Below, piece by piece: positions 20,500-30,993 of a stretch of 64,000 nt of DNA; within the stretch, counting starts at the first letter, position 1; the number at the start of each line of letters is the position of its first letter. A model generated the notes under the pieces. The model was not told where the DNA came from. It saw only the letters and a program-made list of their open reading frames with translations, and did no database searches. The position numbers were made by a program, and so were the translations under genes. Origin of the DNA: Sediminicoccus rosea (GTDB lineage Bacteria > Pseudomonadota > Alphaproteobacteria > Acetobacterales > Acetobacteraceae); assembly GCF_033547095.1 (NCBI RefSeq), contig NZ_CP137852.1:3807001-3871000 (forward strand), in the 5' to 3' direction.

Positions 20500-22152
20500 T
20501 CAGACCCGCAGAAGGTGGATTTCGACATTGGGGCGCTTCTTCAGGCGGCGCCCCACCGCCTTGCGCAGCACGGCGCGCGCGGCCTCGGTCAGCGCGTCAT
20601 CCTCACGGCGCAGCCCCTTGGGCAGTTCGCCGACACCGCGCGCCAGTTCATCCTCGAGCTGCCCCGATTCCGGCCCCTCCGCCTCGAAGAGACCCGGCGC
20701 CGAGACGCGCGGCCGGCCGACCACGCGACCCGCCTCGTCCACCGCCAGGCTCGCCACCACGATGCCGTTGAACAGCATGCGCTTGCGCGCGCCGATCACG
20801 GCCCCCTCCATCGGCAGCAGCCGTGGGCCATCCACCGCGAGGCGCCCGACCGGCACGCTGTCGGTGATCTTGGGCTTGCCCGGGCCCAGGCGAACCACGT
20901 CGCCATCCTCGACCAGGATGGGCTCGGCGCCGCATTCCTGCGCGAGGTCGGCATGCTGCGACAGGTGCCGCCACTCGCCATGCACCGGAATGGCGACCTT
21001 GGGCTTCACCAGGGCGTAGAGCTTCTTCAGCTCGTCCCGCGCCGGGTGGCCCGAGACATGCACCGCGTGGTCATCCGCCGTCATCACGCGGCAGCCGGCG
21101 CGCGTCAGCTCATCCTGCACATGCAGGATGCCGCGCTCATTCCCCGGGATCATGCGCGAGGAGAAGATCACCGTATCCCCCTCCCCCAGCGAGATGTTGG
21201 GGTGGGTATCGGCCGCGATCTTGGCGAGCGCGCTGCGCTCCTCCCCCTGGCTGCCGGTGCAGATGATCAGGAGGTCGTCATCCGGCAGGCGGTCCGCCTC
21301 CTCCTCGCTGATGAAGTCCCGCACCGAGGAGAGGTAGCCGCAATCCCGCGCCGACTGCACGGCGTTGCGGAGCGACCGGCCGAACAGCGCCACCTCCCGC
21401 CCGGCCGCCTGGCCGGCCAGCGCGATGGATTCGATGCGTGCCAGATTGGTCGAGAAGCAGGTGACCGCCACGCGGCCGCGCAGGCCCGCGATGATGGCCT
21501 TGAGGTTGCGCCGCACCTCCGCCTCGCTGCCCGAATGGCCCTCGACCATGGCGTTCGTGCTGTCGCAGACCATGGCGAGCACGCCCTCGGCGCCGAGGCG
21601 CGCGAAGGCCGCCTCATCCGTCGGCGGACCGATCAGCGGCGAGGGGTCGAGCTTCCAGTCGCCGGTATGCACGATCAGTCCGTGCCGCGTGCGGATGGCC
21701 AGCGCGCAGGCCTCTGGCACCGAATGGGTCACCTGGATGAATTCGAGACCGAAGGGCCCGACCTCGTGCCGCCCGGGCAGGCTGTGGGTGATGATCTTCA
21801 CATCCTGGCCGAGGCCGGCCTCGGCCAGCTTGCGGCGCAGCACGTTGCTGGCGAAGGGCCCGGCGATGACCGGGCATTTCAGGCTCGGCCAGAGATGGGC
21901 CACCGCACCGATATGGTCCTCATGCGCATGGGTGATGACGAGCGCCACCAGGTCCTTGCTGCGTTCGGAAAGCCAGGCGGGATCCGGCACCATCACGTCC
22001 ACGGCAGGGTTTTCCGCCCCGCCGAAGCCGATGCCGCAATCCACCGCGAGATACTTGCCGTCGCAGCGATACACATTGAGGTTCATGCCGATCTCGCCGG
22101 TGCCACCGAGCGGGATGAAGGCCAAGTCGTCCATGGGTTCTGTTGATTTCAC
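20500..22152 (-). CDS. rnj: Ribonuclease J
   Basis: A 550-residue metallo-beta-lactamase/beta-CASP ribonuclease, the usual length. The N-terminus [18 protein letters not shown] and the metal motif [10 protein letters not shown] are diagnostic of RNase J. The beta-CASP region contains [15 protein letters not shown] and the CTGSQGEE segment, and the C-terminal [12 protein letters not shown] motif follows. It processes and degrades RNA with endo- and 5'-exonuclease activity. GTG at 22152 overlaps the coaX stop as GTGA, suggesting translational coupling; an internal ATG six codons on (22134) is an alternative. It is followed directly by the DUF1467 gene. Confidence 0.95.
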   Translation of the reverse strand: MKSTEPMDDLAFIPLGGTGEIGMNLNVYRCDGKYLAVDCGIGFGGAENPAVDVMVPDPAWLSERSKDLVALVITHAHEDHIGAVAHLWPSLKCPVIAGPFASNVLRRKLAEAGLGQDVKIITHSLPGRHEVGPFGLEFIQVTHSVPEACALAIRTRHGLIVHTGDWKLDPSPLIGPPTDEAAFARLGAEGVLAMVCDSTNAMVEGHSGSEAEVRRNLKAIIAGLRGRVAVTCFSTNLARIESIALAGQAAGREVALFGRSLRNAVQSARDCGYLSSVRDFISEEEADRLPDDDLLIICTGSQGEERSALAKIAADTHPNISLGEGDTVIFSSRMIPGNERGILHVQDELTRAGCRVMTADDHAVHVSGHPARDELKKLYALVKPKVAIPVHGEWRHLSQHADLAQECGAEPILVEDGDVVRLGPGKPKITDSVPVGRLAVDGPRLLPMEGAVIGARKRMLFNGIVVASLAVDEAGRVVGRPRVSAPGLFEAEGPESGQLEDELARGVGELPKGLRREDDALTEAARAVLRKAVGRRLKKRPNVEIHLLRV

Positions 22153-22943
22153 AAACTGTCTTTTTGAGAGATGGGGCTGGGGTTGCGTTCCGCCAACAGG
22201 CGGAGCCCCTCCAGCGTGATATCGGGGTCGATGCGTTCGATCAGGGTGGTGCCCTCGGCCAGCAGCGGCGCCAGGCCACCGGTCGCGATCACCTTCATCC
22301 GGGGCAGTTCCACCTCGGCGCGGATGCGCGAGACGATGCCCTCGATCATGCCGACATAGCCCCAGAAGATGCCAGACTGCATCGCCGAGACCGTGTTGCG
22401 GCCGATCGCCGCCTGGGGCCGGCCGATGCCGATGCGTGGCAGGCGGGCGGCGGCGCGGTGCAGCGCCTCGATCGAGAGGTTGATGCCTGGGGCGATGACG
22501 CCGCCGAGATAGGCGCCCGTTTCATCCACCACGTCGAAGGTGGTGGCGGTGCCGAAATCGATGACGATGAGCGGGCCGCGGTAATGGTGGTGCGCGGCGA
22601 GTGCATTCAGCAGGCGGTCCGCGCCCACCTCCTGCGGCTGGTCCACCTTGATCTCGAAGCCCCAGTCGAGGATGGAGCGCGCCACCAGCGGCTCATTGCC
22701 GAACCAGTCACGGCAGAGGCGGCGCAGATTGTAGAGGGCGACGGGCACGACAGTGCCGATCACGCAGCGCTGCACATCGGCCGGCCGCAGCCCCGCATGC
22801 TGCATCAGCGCGAGCAGCCAGACGGCGTATTCGTCGCTGGTGCGGTTGGGATCGGTCGCGATGCGCCAGCGGCCACGCCATTCGGCGCCATCATGCACGG
22901 CGAAGACAACATTGGTGTTGCCGGCGTCAATCGCGAGAAGCAT
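22149..22943 (-). CDS. coaX: Type III pantothenate kinase
   Basis: A 264-residue CoaX enzyme, which phosphorylates pantothenate in the first step of coenzyme A synthesis. The N-terminal phosphate-binding motif [15 protein letters not shown], the central GADRL motif and [16 protein letters not shown] are all present and typical of the type III (ASKHA fold) kinases. Start at ATG 22943 lies inside the 3' end of birA (17-base overlap), and its stop overlaps the RNase J start. No other pantothenate kinase is in the window. This order birA-coaX-rnj is common in Alphaproteobacteria. Confidence 0.96.
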   Translation of the reverse strand: MLLAIDAGNTNVVFAVHDGAEWRGRWRIATDPNRTSDEYAVWLLALMQHAGLRPADVQRCVIGTVVPVALYNLRRLCRDWFGNEPLVARSILDWGFEIKVDQPQEVGADRLLNALAAHHHYRGPLIVIDFGTATTFDVVDETGAYLGGVIAPGINLSIEALHRAAARLPRIGIGRPQAAIGRNTVSAMQSGIFWGYVGMIEGIVSRIRAEVELPRMKVIATGGLAPLLAEGTTLIERIDPDITLEGLRLLAERNPSPISQKDSL

Positions 22944-23661
22944 CGGGTCGTTCCATCACCTCACCCGCATGGAAGACATGCGGGCCTTCGGCCGTGGCGA
23001 GCATGATCCCGCCATCCTCGGCGAGCCCTTCGTAGCTTCCCGTGACGGGATTGTCGCCTTGCCGCAGCGTCATGCGTGAGCCGCGCTCAGGGCCGCGCTC
23101 CATCCAGGCGGCCCGGATGGGGGCGAAGCCCTCGGCGCGGCGCCGCTCCATCCAATGGGCCAGGCGCTCCAGCAGCGTCGCCGCGAAGACCTCCGGCGCG
23201 ATCGGGCCGAGGCAGGTGACGCTGCGCCCCTCCACCTCGGGCGCATGGGCCAGGTTCACCCCGATGCCGAAGATGAGCTGCGCGATGCCGCCATGCACGT
23301 CCAGCGCCGCCTCGGAGAGGATCCCGGCGAGCTTCGCCCCGCCCTCCAGCAGGTCATTGGGCCATTTCAGCCGGAAGTCCCGCCCTGGCGCGTGGCGGCA
23401 CGCCGCGTCATGCAGGGCGACGGCGGCCAGCAGGGCATGGCCCGGGATGTCCCGCGCCGGGCCCTCGGGGCGCAGCAGGATGGAGATGTGCAGGTTGCCG
23501 CCCCGGGACTGCCAGGGCCGGCCCGCGCGCCCCCTCCCCGCGCTCTGCCGGCGGGCGAGGATGGCGAGCCCGGCGGGCTCCCCCTGCGCCGCCCGTTCGG
23601 CCAGGAGGGTCTGCGTACTGGGGAGAAGGTCGTGGATCTCGAGGCGAAAGCCGCCCGTCAC
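22927..23661 (-). CDS. birA: Biotin--[acetyl-CoA-carboxylase] ligase
   Basis: A 244-residue biotin protein ligase without the N-terminal DNA-binding domain, so it is an enzyme only and not the repressor form. The biotinyl-AMP site [11 protein letters not shown] and [17 protein letters not shown] are visible. It attaches biotin to carboxylase carrier domains. GTG at 23661 overlaps the nuoN stop (GTGA), so birA is likely translated as part of the nuo transcript. The stop lies inside coaX. The C-terminal SH3-like domain, with the [14 protein letters not shown] segment, is present. Confidence 0.94.
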   Translation of the reverse strand: MTGGFRLEIHDLLPSTQTLLAERAAQGEPAGLAILARRQSAGRGRAGRPWQSRGGNLHISILLRPEGPARDIPGHALLAAVALHDAACRHAPGRDFRLKWPNDLLEGGAKLAGILSEAALDVHGGIAQLIFGIGVNLAHAPEVEGRSVTCLGPIAPEVFAATLLERLAHWMERRRAEGFAPIRAAWMERGPERGSRMTLRQGDNPVTGSYEGLAEDGGIMLATAEGPHVFHAGEVMERPDASRD

Positions 23662-25079
23662 CCGATCAGCGCCGCCACCGCCTGCCGCGCGGCCGCGAGC
23701 AGCGGCGCCGGGAAGAGAAAGAAGAAGAGGGTGAAGGCGCCGGTGCCAGCCAGCACGACCGAGACGCCCGTGGGGCGCGTGTCGAAGGCCGGCTTCGCCG
23801 CGTCGAAATACATCACCTTCACGATGCGCAGGTAATAATAGGCCGAGACGACCGAGGAGAGCACGGCCACCACCGCCAGCACCCAGAAGCCCTGCTCGAT
23901 CGCCGGCAGCAGCACGTAGAGCTTGGCGAAGAAGCCGGCCATGGGCGGGATGCCCGCCATGGAGAACATGAAGATCGCCATGGCCAGCGCCATGCCCGGA
24001 TCACTGCGGCCGAGACCCGCCAAGTCATCCACGCCCTCAACCGCGCGGCCGTCACGCCGCATGGCGATGAGCACGGCGAAGGCGCCGATGTTCATGGCGA
24101 TGTAGATCGCCATGTAGACCAGCACGCCGCGCAGCCCGCTCTCCCCGCCGACGGCGAGGCCCATCAGGGTGAAGCCGACATGGCCGATGGAGGAATAGGC
24201 CATCAGCCGCTTGATGTTGGACTGCCCGATGGCGGCGAAGGCGCCCAGCATCATGGAACCGAGCGAGGCGAGGACGATCACCTGCTGCCACTGGCCGACC
24301 ACGTCGCTGAAGGGGCCGGCCAGGATGCGGACCAGCAGCGCGATCGCGGCCACCTTGGGCGCCGAGGCGAAGAAGGCGGTCACCGGCGTCGGTGCGCCCT
24401 CATAGACATCGGGCGTCCACATGTGGAAGGGCACGGCCGCGATCTTGAAGGCCATGGCGGCGATGATGAAGATGATGCCGACGACCACGCCGTTCGACAC
24501 ATCCTGCGGCGAGGAGAGCGCATCAGCCAGGCGGTCGAAATTCGTGGTGCCCGCGAAGCCATAGACCAGCGAGGCGCCGTAGAGCATCAGGCCCGAGGCC
24601 AGCGCGCCCAGCACGAAATATTTGAGCCCCGCCTCGGCCGAGCGGCCATTGTCGCGGTCGAAGGAGGCAAGCACGTAAAGCGGCAGCGACAGAAGCTCGA
24701 GCCCGAGATAGAGGCTCATCAGATCATTCGCCGAGATCATGACCATCATGCCGAGCGTGGCGAAGAGGACCAGCACCGGGAATTCGAAGCGCGAGAGCCG
24801 CTCCTTCTCGTTCCAGTCCAGCGCCAGGAGCAAGCCGAGCGCGGCCGCGGCCAGCGCCAGCAGCTTCATGAAGCCGGAGAAGGCATCGGCCACATATTGC
24901 CCGGAGAAGGCCGTGCCCTCGCCTTGGGCCAGCACCAGCACCCCGGTCAGCAGGAAGGCGCCCAACACCAGCATGGTGCAGGGGAAGGTCGTATCGCGCT
25001 TGGGGATCACGCCATAGACGAGGATCGCAAGGCCCGAGAGCGCCAGCGCCAGTTCCGGGAGGGCGAGGGTCCAGTTCAT
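23658..25079 (-). CDS. nuoN: NADH-quinone oxidoreductase subunit N
   Basis: A 473-residue antiporter-like subunit of respiratory complex I with about 14 hydrophobic helices. It starts [20 protein letters not shown] and contains the proton-channel segments around FHMWTPDVYEGAPTPVTAF and LMAYSSIGHVGF, typical of NuoN/M/L. It forms one of the three proton-pumping modules in the membrane arm. The ATG overlaps the nuoM stop as TGATG. An upstream in-frame extension to 25193 overlaps nuoM and has no hydrophobic match, so it is not used. It is the last nuo gene and is followed by birA. Confidence 0.96.
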   Translation of the reverse strand: MNWTLALPELALALSGLAILVYGVIPKRDTTFPCTMLVLGAFLLTGVLVLAQGEGTAFSGQYVADAFSGFMKLLALAAAALGLLLALDWNEKERLSRFEFPVLVLFATLGMMVMISANDLMSLYLGLELLSLPLYVLASFDRDNGRSAEAGLKYFVLGALASGLMLYGASLVYGFAGTTNFDRLADALSSPQDVSNGVVVGIIFIIAAMAFKIAAVPFHMWTPDVYEGAPTPVTAFFASAPKVAAIALLVRILAGPFSDVVGQWQQVIVLASLGSMMLGAFAAIGQSNIKRLMAYSSIGHVGFTLMGLAVGGESGLRGVLVYMAIYIAMNIGAFAVLIAMRRDGRAVEGVDDLAGLGRSDPGMALAMAIFMFSMAGIPPMAGFFAKLYVLLPAIEQGFWVLAVVAVLSSVVSAYYYLRIVKVMYFDAAKPAFDTRPTGVSVVLAGTGAFTLFFFLFPAPLLAAARQAVAALIG

Positions 25080-26584
25080 CAGAGGCCTGCCAGACGCGAT
25101 GCGGCGCTGATCGCGGCCTGATGCTCCAGCACCAGTTCCGCCACCGTCACCGAGAAGAAGGAGAGGAAGGATTGCGGGTAGATGCCCATCCACAGCGTCA
25201 GCACGATCAGCGGCGCGAAGATGGCATATTCGCGCGGGCTGAGATCGAGCAGGGACTTGAGGTCCTCGCGCAGGATCCGCCCGAAGGCGACGCGGCGATA
25301 GAGCAGCAGCATGTAGGCCGCGCCCAGGATCATGCCGAGCGCCGCGCCGAAGGCGACCCAGGGGTTCACCGCCCAGGCCCCGAGGATCACGAGGAACTCG
25401 CCCGGGAAACCCGCGGTGCCGGGCAGCGCGACCGAGGCCATGGTGAAGAGCATGAAGATCAGCGCGTAGGCCGGCATGATCTTGGCGACACCGCCATAGC
25501 GCGCGATCTCGCGGCTGTGGACGCGGTCATAGAGCACGCCCACGCAGAGGAAGAGCGCGCCGGAGACCACGCCATGCGAGAGCATGGTGAAGAGCGCGCC
25601 CTCGATGCCCTGCTGGTTGAAGGTGAAGATGCCGAGCGTGACGATGCCCATATGCGCGACGGAGGAATAGGCGATCAGCTTCTTCATGTCGGTCTGCGCG
25701 AGGGCGACGAGGCTGGTGTAGACCACCGCCACGATGCTCAGCACATAGATGAAGGGGGCGAAGTAGAGGCTGGCCTCCGGCAGCAGGGGCAGGCTGAAGC
25801 GCAGGAAGCCATAGGCGCCCATCTTCAGCAGCACGCCGGCCAGGATGACCGAGCCCGCGGTCGGCGCCTCGACATGCGCGTCGGGCAGCCAGGTGTGGAC
25901 CGGCCACATGGGCACCTTCACCGCGAAGGAGGCGAAGAAGGCCAGGAAGAGCCAGACCTGCATGTTGAAGGGAATGTCGAACTCGCTGAGTTCGGCGATG
26001 TTCGTCGTGCCGGCCTGGTACCAGAGCGCGATGATCGCCAGCAGCATCAGCACCGAGCCGAGCAGCGTGTAGAGGAAGAACTTGTAGGAGGCGTAGACCC
26101 GACGCGCGCCGCCCCAGATGCCGATGATGAGGAACATCGGGATCAGCACGGCCTCGAAGAAGATGTAGAACAGCATGAAGTCGAGGGCCGCGAACATGCC
26201 CACCATCATCGTCTCGAGGATGAGGAAGGCGACCATGTATTCGCGCACGCGGTTCTGCACGCTCTCCCAGGAGGCGAGGACGCAGATGGGCGTCAGCAGG
26301 GTAGAGAGCAGGATGAAGAGGATGGAGATGCCATCCACGCCCATGATGTAGGAGACGCCGAATTCCGGCAGCCAGGAGACCTGCTCGACGAACTGGTAGT
26401 CCACGCTCGTCTTGTCGAACTGGACCCAGAGGATGAGCGACAGGCCGAAGGTGATGAGGCTGGTCCAGAGCGCCGTCCAGCGGGCATTGCTGGCAACGAC
26501 CTGCTCCTCGCCGCGCACGCACATGATGATGGCGGCCCCGAGCAGAGGCAGGAAGGTGATCAGGGAGAGAAGCGGGAAGCCCAT
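25079..26584 (-). CDS. nuoM: NADH-quinone oxidoreductase subunit M
   Basis: A 501-residue antiporter-like complex I subunit with about 14 transmembrane helices. Motifs include the conserved charged helix [14 protein letters not shown], and [19 protein letters not shown] with its channel lysine and histidine neighbours, then [13 protein letters not shown]. It pumps protons in the membrane arm between NuoN and NuoL. The stop overlaps the start of nuoN by one base, and it begins three bases after the nuoL stop codon, so the membrane-arm genes read as one polycistronic unit. Length matches family norms. Confidence 0.97.
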   Translation of the reverse strand: MGFPLLSLITFLPLLGAAIIMCVRGEEQVVASNARWTALWTSLITFGLSLILWVQFDKTSVDYQFVEQVSWLPEFGVSYIMGVDGISILFILLSTLLTPICVLASWESVQNRVREYMVAFLILETMMVGMFAALDFMLFYIFFEAVLIPMFLIIGIWGGARRVYASYKFFLYTLLGSVLMLLAIIALWYQAGTTNIAELSEFDIPFNMQVWLFLAFFASFAVKVPMWPVHTWLPDAHVEAPTAGSVILAGVLLKMGAYGFLRFSLPLLPEASLYFAPFIYVLSIVAVVYTSLVALAQTDMKKLIAYSSVAHMGIVTLGIFTFNQQGIEGALFTMLSHGVVSGALFLCVGVLYDRVHSREIARYGGVAKIMPAYALIFMLFTMASVALPGTAGFPGEFLVILGAWAVNPWVAFGAALGMILGAAYMLLLYRRVAFGRILREDLKSLLDLSPREYAIFAPLIVLTLWMGIYPQSFLSFFSVTVAELVLEHQAAISAASRLAGL

Positions 26585-26587
26585 CGC

Positions 26588-28498
26588 TCAGCGCCCCATC
26601 AGGTAGATTGAGATGAAGACGACCAGGCCGATGATCATGGCGAAGGCGTAGTTCGCCACCCTCCCCGTCTGCAGCCGGACGACGCCGCGCGCCGTGCTGG
26701 CCGCCATGCTGGCCGCGCCATTGGGCATGCCGTCAATGATGCGGACATCGCCCACCTGCCAGAACTGCACCGCAAGGCGCCGCGCGGGCTGGACGAAGAT
26801 GCGGTCATACAGCTCGTCGAAATACCACTTGTTCAGCAGGAACTGGTAGGCGCGCGGTGCAGCGGCCGCGACACGACCAGGCAACTGCGGCATGAAGCCA
26901 TAGACCACGACCGCGAGCGCGATACCGCTGATCGCCACCGCCTTCGCCACGGTCGGCACCCAATGCGGGGCGTGGTGCAGCGCCTCCATCATGTGCTTGG
27001 CGGGCAGGTTGAAGATGGCGCCGTTCCAGAAGGCCGTCGCGTTGTCGCCGATGAAATAGGGAGCGAAGACGAAACCGGTGGTGATGGCTCCGACCGAGAG
27101 CACCAGCAGGGGCACGAGCATGACGAGCGGGCTCTCATGCACATGCTCCATGGTATGGTGATCCGCCCGCGGCTTGCCATGGAAGGTCAGGATCAGCAGG
27201 CGCCAGGAGTAGAAGGCCGTCAGGAACGCGGCGAGGATGCCGCAGGCGAAGGCATAGGCGCCCACCACGGAGCCGGCCGCTGCCGCGCCCTCCAGGATGG
27301 CGTCCTTCGAGTAGTAGCCCGCGAAGACCGGGATACCAGCCAGCGCCAGCGAGCCGACCCACATGACGAGATAGGTGACCGGGATCTTCTTCCAGATGCC
27401 GCCCATCTTCCGGATATCCTGCTCATCCGACATCGCATGGATGACGGAGCCGGCGCCCAGGAAGAGCAGCGCCTTGAAGAAGGCATGGGTGAAGAGGTGG
27501 AACATCGCCGCCTGATAGAGGCCCACGCCGGCTGCGAAGAACATGTAGCCCAGCTGCGAGCAGGTGCTGTAGGCGATGATGCGCTTGATGTCGTTCTGCA
27601 CGCAGCCGATGGTCGCCGCGAAGAGCGCCGTGGAGGCACCCACCACCGTCACGATGGCCAGTGCCACCGGCGCGTATTCCATCACGGGCGACATGCGGCA
27701 GATCAGGAAAACACCCGCCGTCACCATCGTCGCCGCGTGGATCAGCGCGGAGACCGGCGTCGGCCCCTCCATCGCGTCCGGCAGCCAGGTGTGCAGGCCG
27801 AGCTGCGCCGACTTGCCGCAGGCGCCCAGGAAGAGCAGCACGCCGATGAGCTCGAGCGCGGGCAGACCGAGGAAGGTCTCGTCCACCTTGGAGGCGGCCG
27901 CGGCGAAGATCGTGTTGAACTCGAGGCTGCCGAAAACCAGGAAGGTCAGCGCCATGCCGAGCATGAAGAACAGGTCGCCCACGCGGTTCACGATGAAGGC
28001 CTTCATCGCCGCGGCGCAGGCGCTCTCCTTCTCATACCAGTAGCCGATGAGCAGGTAGCTCGCGAGGCCCACGCCCTCCCAGCCGAAGAAGAGCTGCACG
28101 AGGTTGTCCGCCGTCACCAGCATCAGCATCATGAAGGTGAAGAGGCTGAGATAGGCGAAAAAGCGGCTCGGCGTCGCGTCGTGGGACATGTAGCCGATGC
28201 TGTAGAGATGGATCAGCGTGGAGATCAGCGTCACCATGCCGACCATGATGGCGCTCAGCGTGTCGTAGCGAAGGGCCCAGGCGAATTCGAGCTCGCCCAC
28301 ATCCATCCAGGTGAGCAGCGTGACGGTGGTGGGCTGGCCGCCTAGGGCCACCTGCCAGAAGGCCATGCTGCCGCAGATGGCGGCCAGCGCCATGCAGACC
28401 ACGGTGGACCACATGGCCGCCCGGTCGCCGATCCAGCGACCGAAAAAGCCGCTGATGCAGGCGCCCAGCAGAGGGAAGAAGATGGCTCCGACGAACAT
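26588..28498 (-). CDS. nuoL: NADH-quinone oxidoreductase subunit L
   Basis: A 636-residue distal antiporter-like subunit of complex I with about 16 hydrophobic helices, including the C-terminal part of the long lateral helix. Recognisable segments are FGWEGVGLASYLLIG, HTWLPDAMEGPTPVSALIHA and KRIIAYSTCSQLGYMF. The C-terminal extension after residue 500 is typical for NuoL and distinguishes it from NuoM and NuoN. It conducts protons at the far end of the membrane arm. Three to four bases separate it from both neighbours. Confidence 0.97.
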   Translation of the reverse strand: MFVGAIFFPLLGACISGFFGRWIGDRAAMWSTVVCMALAAICGSMAFWQVALGGQPTTVTLLTWMDVGELEFAWALRYDTLSAIMVGMVTLISTLIHLYSIGYMSHDATPSRFFAYLSLFTFMMLMLVTADNLVQLFFGWEGVGLASYLLIGYWYEKESACAAAMKAFIVNRVGDLFFMLGMALTFLVFGSLEFNTIFAAAASKVDETFLGLPALELIGVLLFLGACGKSAQLGLHTWLPDAMEGPTPVSALIHAATMVTAGVFLICRMSPVMEYAPVALAIVTVVGASTALFAATIGCVQNDIKRIIAYSTCSQLGYMFFAAGVGLYQAAMFHLFTHAFFKALLFLGAGSVIHAMSDEQDIRKMGGIWKKIPVTYLVMWVGSLALAGIPVFAGYYSKDAILEGAAAAGSVVGAYAFACGILAAFLTAFYSWRLLILTFHGKPRADHHTMEHVHESPLVMLVPLLVLSVGAITTGFVFAPYFIGDNATAFWNGAIFNLPAKHMMEALHHAPHWVPTVAKAVAISGIALAVVVYGFMPQLPGRVAAAAPRAYQFLLNKWYFDELYDRIFVQPARRLAVQFWQVGDVRIIDGMPNGAASMAASTARGVVRLQTGRVANYAFAMIIGLVVFISIYLMGR

Positions 28499-28502
28499 CG
28501 GG

Positions 28503-28814
28503 TCAGCCTTTCAGCGCCGAGACGTCATCAACCTCGATGCTGCCCCGGTTTCGGAAGTAGATGACGACAATGGCCAGCCCGATCGCCGCCTCGGCGGCCG
28601 CAACGGTCAGGATGAACATGGCGAAGACTTGGCCGGTCAGATCGTCCAGCCGGGCGGAGAAGGCCACGAAGTTCAGGTTCACCGCGAGCAGGATGAGCTC
28701 GACGCTCATCAGGATCACGATGACGTTCTTGCGGTTCATGAAGATGCCGAGCACGCCCAGCACGAAGAGGATGGCGCCCACCGTCAGGTAGTGCGCGAGG
28801 CCGATGGTCAGCAT
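28503..28814 (-). CDS. nuoK: NADH-quinone oxidoreductase subunit K
   Basis: A 103-residue subunit with three hydrophobic helices, the normal NuoK (ND4L) size. The two membrane-embedded glutamates needed for proton transfer are seen in [19 protein letters not shown] and in [13 protein letters not shown]. It starts [20 protein letters not shown]. The start overlaps the nuoJ stop as TGATG, and four bases separate its stop from nuoL. It sits near the quinone end of the membrane arm, between NuoJ and NuoN. Confidence 0.97.
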   Translation of the reverse strand: MLTIGLAHYLTVGAILFVLGVLGIFMNRKNVIVILMSVELILLAVNLNFVAFSARLDDLTGQVFAMFILTVAAAEAAIGLAIVVIYFRNRGSIEVDDVSALKG

Positions 28815-29497
28815 CAGTGGTGCCCCCCGCCATGGGATTCGACCTGCCTCGGTGCCGGCTTCTCGGGCGGCGGCAGCGGGCGCAGGATCTCGGCGCGGTT
28901 GATGCCCGCACCGATGGCGGGCTGCGCCATCACCACCTCGGAGGAACGGGCGATCTGCTCGGCGATGTTCTGGCGCTTCGCCGTCGGCTTGTCGCGCAGC
29001 GTCAGCACGATGGCGCCGATCATGGCGACCAGCAGGATCAGGCCCGATGCCTGGAAGAGGTAGATATAGTCCGTATAGATGATCCGCCCCAGAGCTTCGG
29101 TGTTGGAGACGCCGGCCGGCGTCGGCGAAAGCCGCAGGTCACCGACATCCGCCGCGAACCGCCAGGCGCCCAGCACCAGCAGCAGCTCGAGAAAGAGGAT
29201 GCCGCCGATGACGGCGCCGACCGGCAGGTAGCGCTGGAACCCCTCGCGCATCTGCGCGAAGTCGATATCGAGCATCATCACGACGAAGAGGAACAGCACC
29301 GCGACCGCACCGACATAGACGATGACCAGGATCATCGCCAGGAACTCGGCGCCCGCGATCAGGAAGAGCGCCGCCGCGTTGAAGAAGGCGAGGATGAGGT
29401 ACAGCACTGAATAGACGGGGTTGCGCGACGTCACCACCATCACCGCCGACGCGATGAGGATGAAGGCGAAGAGGTAGAAGGCGAGGCCGGCGATCAT
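28814..29497 (-). CDS. nuoJ: NADH-quinone oxidoreductase subunit J
   Basis: A 227-residue subunit with five hydrophobic helices, homologous to ND6. It starts [20 protein letters not shown] and contains the glycine-rich [18 protein letters not shown] helix with the pi-bulge signature of ND6. The C-terminal tail of about 50 residues after the last helix is hydrophilic and ends in a His cluster (SHGGGHH). ATG 29497 overlaps the nuoI stop (ATGA). The longer in-frame opening to 29680 is antisense-like overlap with nuoI and is not used. It forms the E-channel region with NuoH and NuoK. Confidence 0.96.
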   Translation of the reverse strand: MIAGLAFYLFAFILIASAVMVVTSRNPVYSVLYLILAFFNAAALFLIAGAEFLAMILVIVYVGAVAVLFLFVVMMLDIDFAQMREGFQRYLPVGAVIGGILFLELLLVLGAWRFAADVGDLRLSPTPAGVSNTEALGRIIYTDYIYLFQASGLILLVAMIGAIVLTLRDKPTAKRQNIAEQIARSSEVVMAQPAIGAGINRAEILRPLPPPEKPAPRQVESHGGGHH

Positions 29498-29982
29498 CGG
29501 TAGGGTGCATCCAGTTCGAGGCGCTTGGCGAGAAGGCTCTCCCACCTGTCGCCATTCGCGAGCAGGCGCTCCTTGTCGTACATGAGCTCCTCGCGCGTCT
29601 CGGTGGCGAATTCCGCGTTCGGGCCCTCGACGATGGCATCCACCGGGCAGGCTTCCTCGCACATGCCGCAATAGATGCACTTCGTCATGTCGATGTCGTA
29701 GCGCGTGGTCCGGCGGGAGCCATCCTCGCGCGGTTCGGCTTCGATGGTGATGGCAAGCGCCGGGCAGACCGCCTCGCAGAGCTTGCAGGCGATGCAGCGT
29801 TCCTCGCCATTCGGATAGCGGCGCAGCGCGTGCTCACCCTTGAAGCGGGGCGAGAGCGGCGTCTTCTCATAGGGGTAGTTCAGCGTGACCTTGCGGCTGA
29901 AGAATTGCTTCAAGGTCTGGGCCATGCCGCTGACGAGTTCCGCCAGCAGAAAGGAGCGCGCGAAGCGGTCGAGACCGGTCAT
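29494..29982 (-). CDS. nuoI: NADH-quinone oxidoreductase subunit I (two [4Fe-4S] ferredoxin-type)
   Basis: A 162-residue peripheral-arm subunit carrying clusters N6a and N6b. Two CxxCxxCxxxCP motifs are visible: cysteines 63, 66, 69 and 73, then 102, 105, 108 and 112. It passes electrons from NuoG to NuoB. The N-terminal helix, about residues 8-27, packs against the membrane. ATG 29982 overlaps the nuoH stop (ATGA), and its own stop overlaps nuoJ. This order H-I-J-K is standard. Confidence 0.97.
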   Translation of the reverse strand: MTGLDRFARSFLLAELVSGMAQTLKQFFSRKVTLNYPYEKTPLSPRFKGEHALRRYPNGEERCIACKLCEAVCPALAITIEAEPREDGSRRTTRYDIDMTKCIYCGMCEEACPVDAIVEGPNAEFATETREELMYDKERLLANGDRWESLLAKRLELDAPYR

Positions 29983-30989
29983 GCGGGGAGCAATCCTGTC
30001 AGCTTGAGGAAGGCCGCGGTCAGCACCAGCCAGACCAGGCTGAAGGGCAGGAAGACCTTCCAGCCCAGGCGCATCAGCTGGTCATAGCGATAGCGCGGGA
30101 AGGTCGCGCGCACCCAGATGAAGACGAAGAGCAGCGCCGCGACCTTGAGCGCGAACCACACGGGCCCGGGGATCCAGTTCAGCGGCGCGATGTCGAGCGG
30201 CGGGTACCACCCCCCGAGGAAGAGGATGGTGGTCAGCGCCGACATCAAAATCATGTTCGCGTATTCGCCGAGGAAGAACAGCGCGAAGCTCATCGAGCTG
30301 TATTCGACGAAGAAGCCCGCCACCAGCTCGCTCTCGCCCTCCGGCAGGTCGAAGGGGGCGCGGTTGGTCTCGGCCAGCGTGCTGATGAAGAAGATGACGA
30401 ACATCGGGAAGAGCGGGATGGCGAACCAGAGGTTCTCCTGCGCGCGGACGATCTCCGTCAGGTTCAGCGAACCCACGCAAAGCAGCACGGTCACGATCAC
30501 GAAGCCCATGCTGACTTCGTAGGACACCATCTGCGCCGCCGAGCGCAGCGCGCCCAGGAAGGCGTATTTCGAGTTGGACGCCCAGCCCGCGATGATGATG
30601 CCGTAGACACCCAGCGAGGAGATGGCGAAGAGATAGAGGATGCCGACATTGATGTCGGCGATCGCCCAGCCGTCATTCACCGGGATCACCGCCCAGGCCA
30701 GCATCGCGAGCACGAAGGTCAGCATCGGCGCCAGGATGAAGAGACCGCGCGAGGCGCCGGAAGGAATGATGGTCTCCTTCATCAGCATCTTGATGGCGTC
30801 GGCGAAGGGCTGCAGCAGGCCGAAGGGGCCGACGACATTGGGCCCGCGCCGCATCTGCATCGCGCCCAGCACCTTGCGCTCGGCCCAGGTGAGGTAGGCA
30901 ACGGCAATCAGCACGGGCACCAGCAGCGCCAGGGTCTGCGCCACGGTCAGCGCCAGCACGCCGATGGGGGAGTTGAGGAAATCCGTCAT
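29979..30989 (-). CDS. nuoH: NADH-quinone oxidoreductase subunit H
   Basis: A 336-residue membrane subunit with about eight helices, homologous to ND1, forming most of the quinone chamber. Typical segments are [18 protein letters not shown], near the N-terminus, and [20 protein letters not shown] with its cluster of charged residues, and the C-terminal [18 protein letters not shown] 30989 is four bases past the nuoG stop. A longer in-frame opening reaching 31388 overlaps nuoG and is a shadow. The stop overlaps nuoI. Confidence 0.97.
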   Translation of the reverse strand: MTDFLNSPIGVLALTVAQTLALLVPVLIAVAYLTWAERKVLGAMQMRRGPNVVGPFGLLQPFADAIKMLMKETIIPSGASRGLFILAPMLTFVLAMLAWAVIPVNDGWAIADINVGILYLFAISSLGVYGIIIAGWASNSKYAFLGALRSAAQMVSYEVSMGFVIVTVLLCVGSLNLTEIVRAQENLWFAIPLFPMFVIFFISTLAETNRAPFDLPEGESELVAGFFVEYSSMSFALFFLGEYANMILMSALTTILFLGGWYPPLDIAPLNWIPGPVWFALKVAALLFVFIWVRATFPRYRYDQLMRLGWKVFLPFSLVWLVLTAAFLKLTGLLPA

Positions 30990-30993
30990 GCGC

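Noticed and set aside
25080-25193. N-terminal extension of nuoN
   Set aside because: It lies over nuoM and adds a non-family lead; TGATG at 25079 is the natural coupled start.
29498-29680. N-terminal extension of nuoJ
   Set aside because: It overlaps nuoI in another frame and is Arg/Gly-rich; the family start is [10 protein letters not shown] at 29497.
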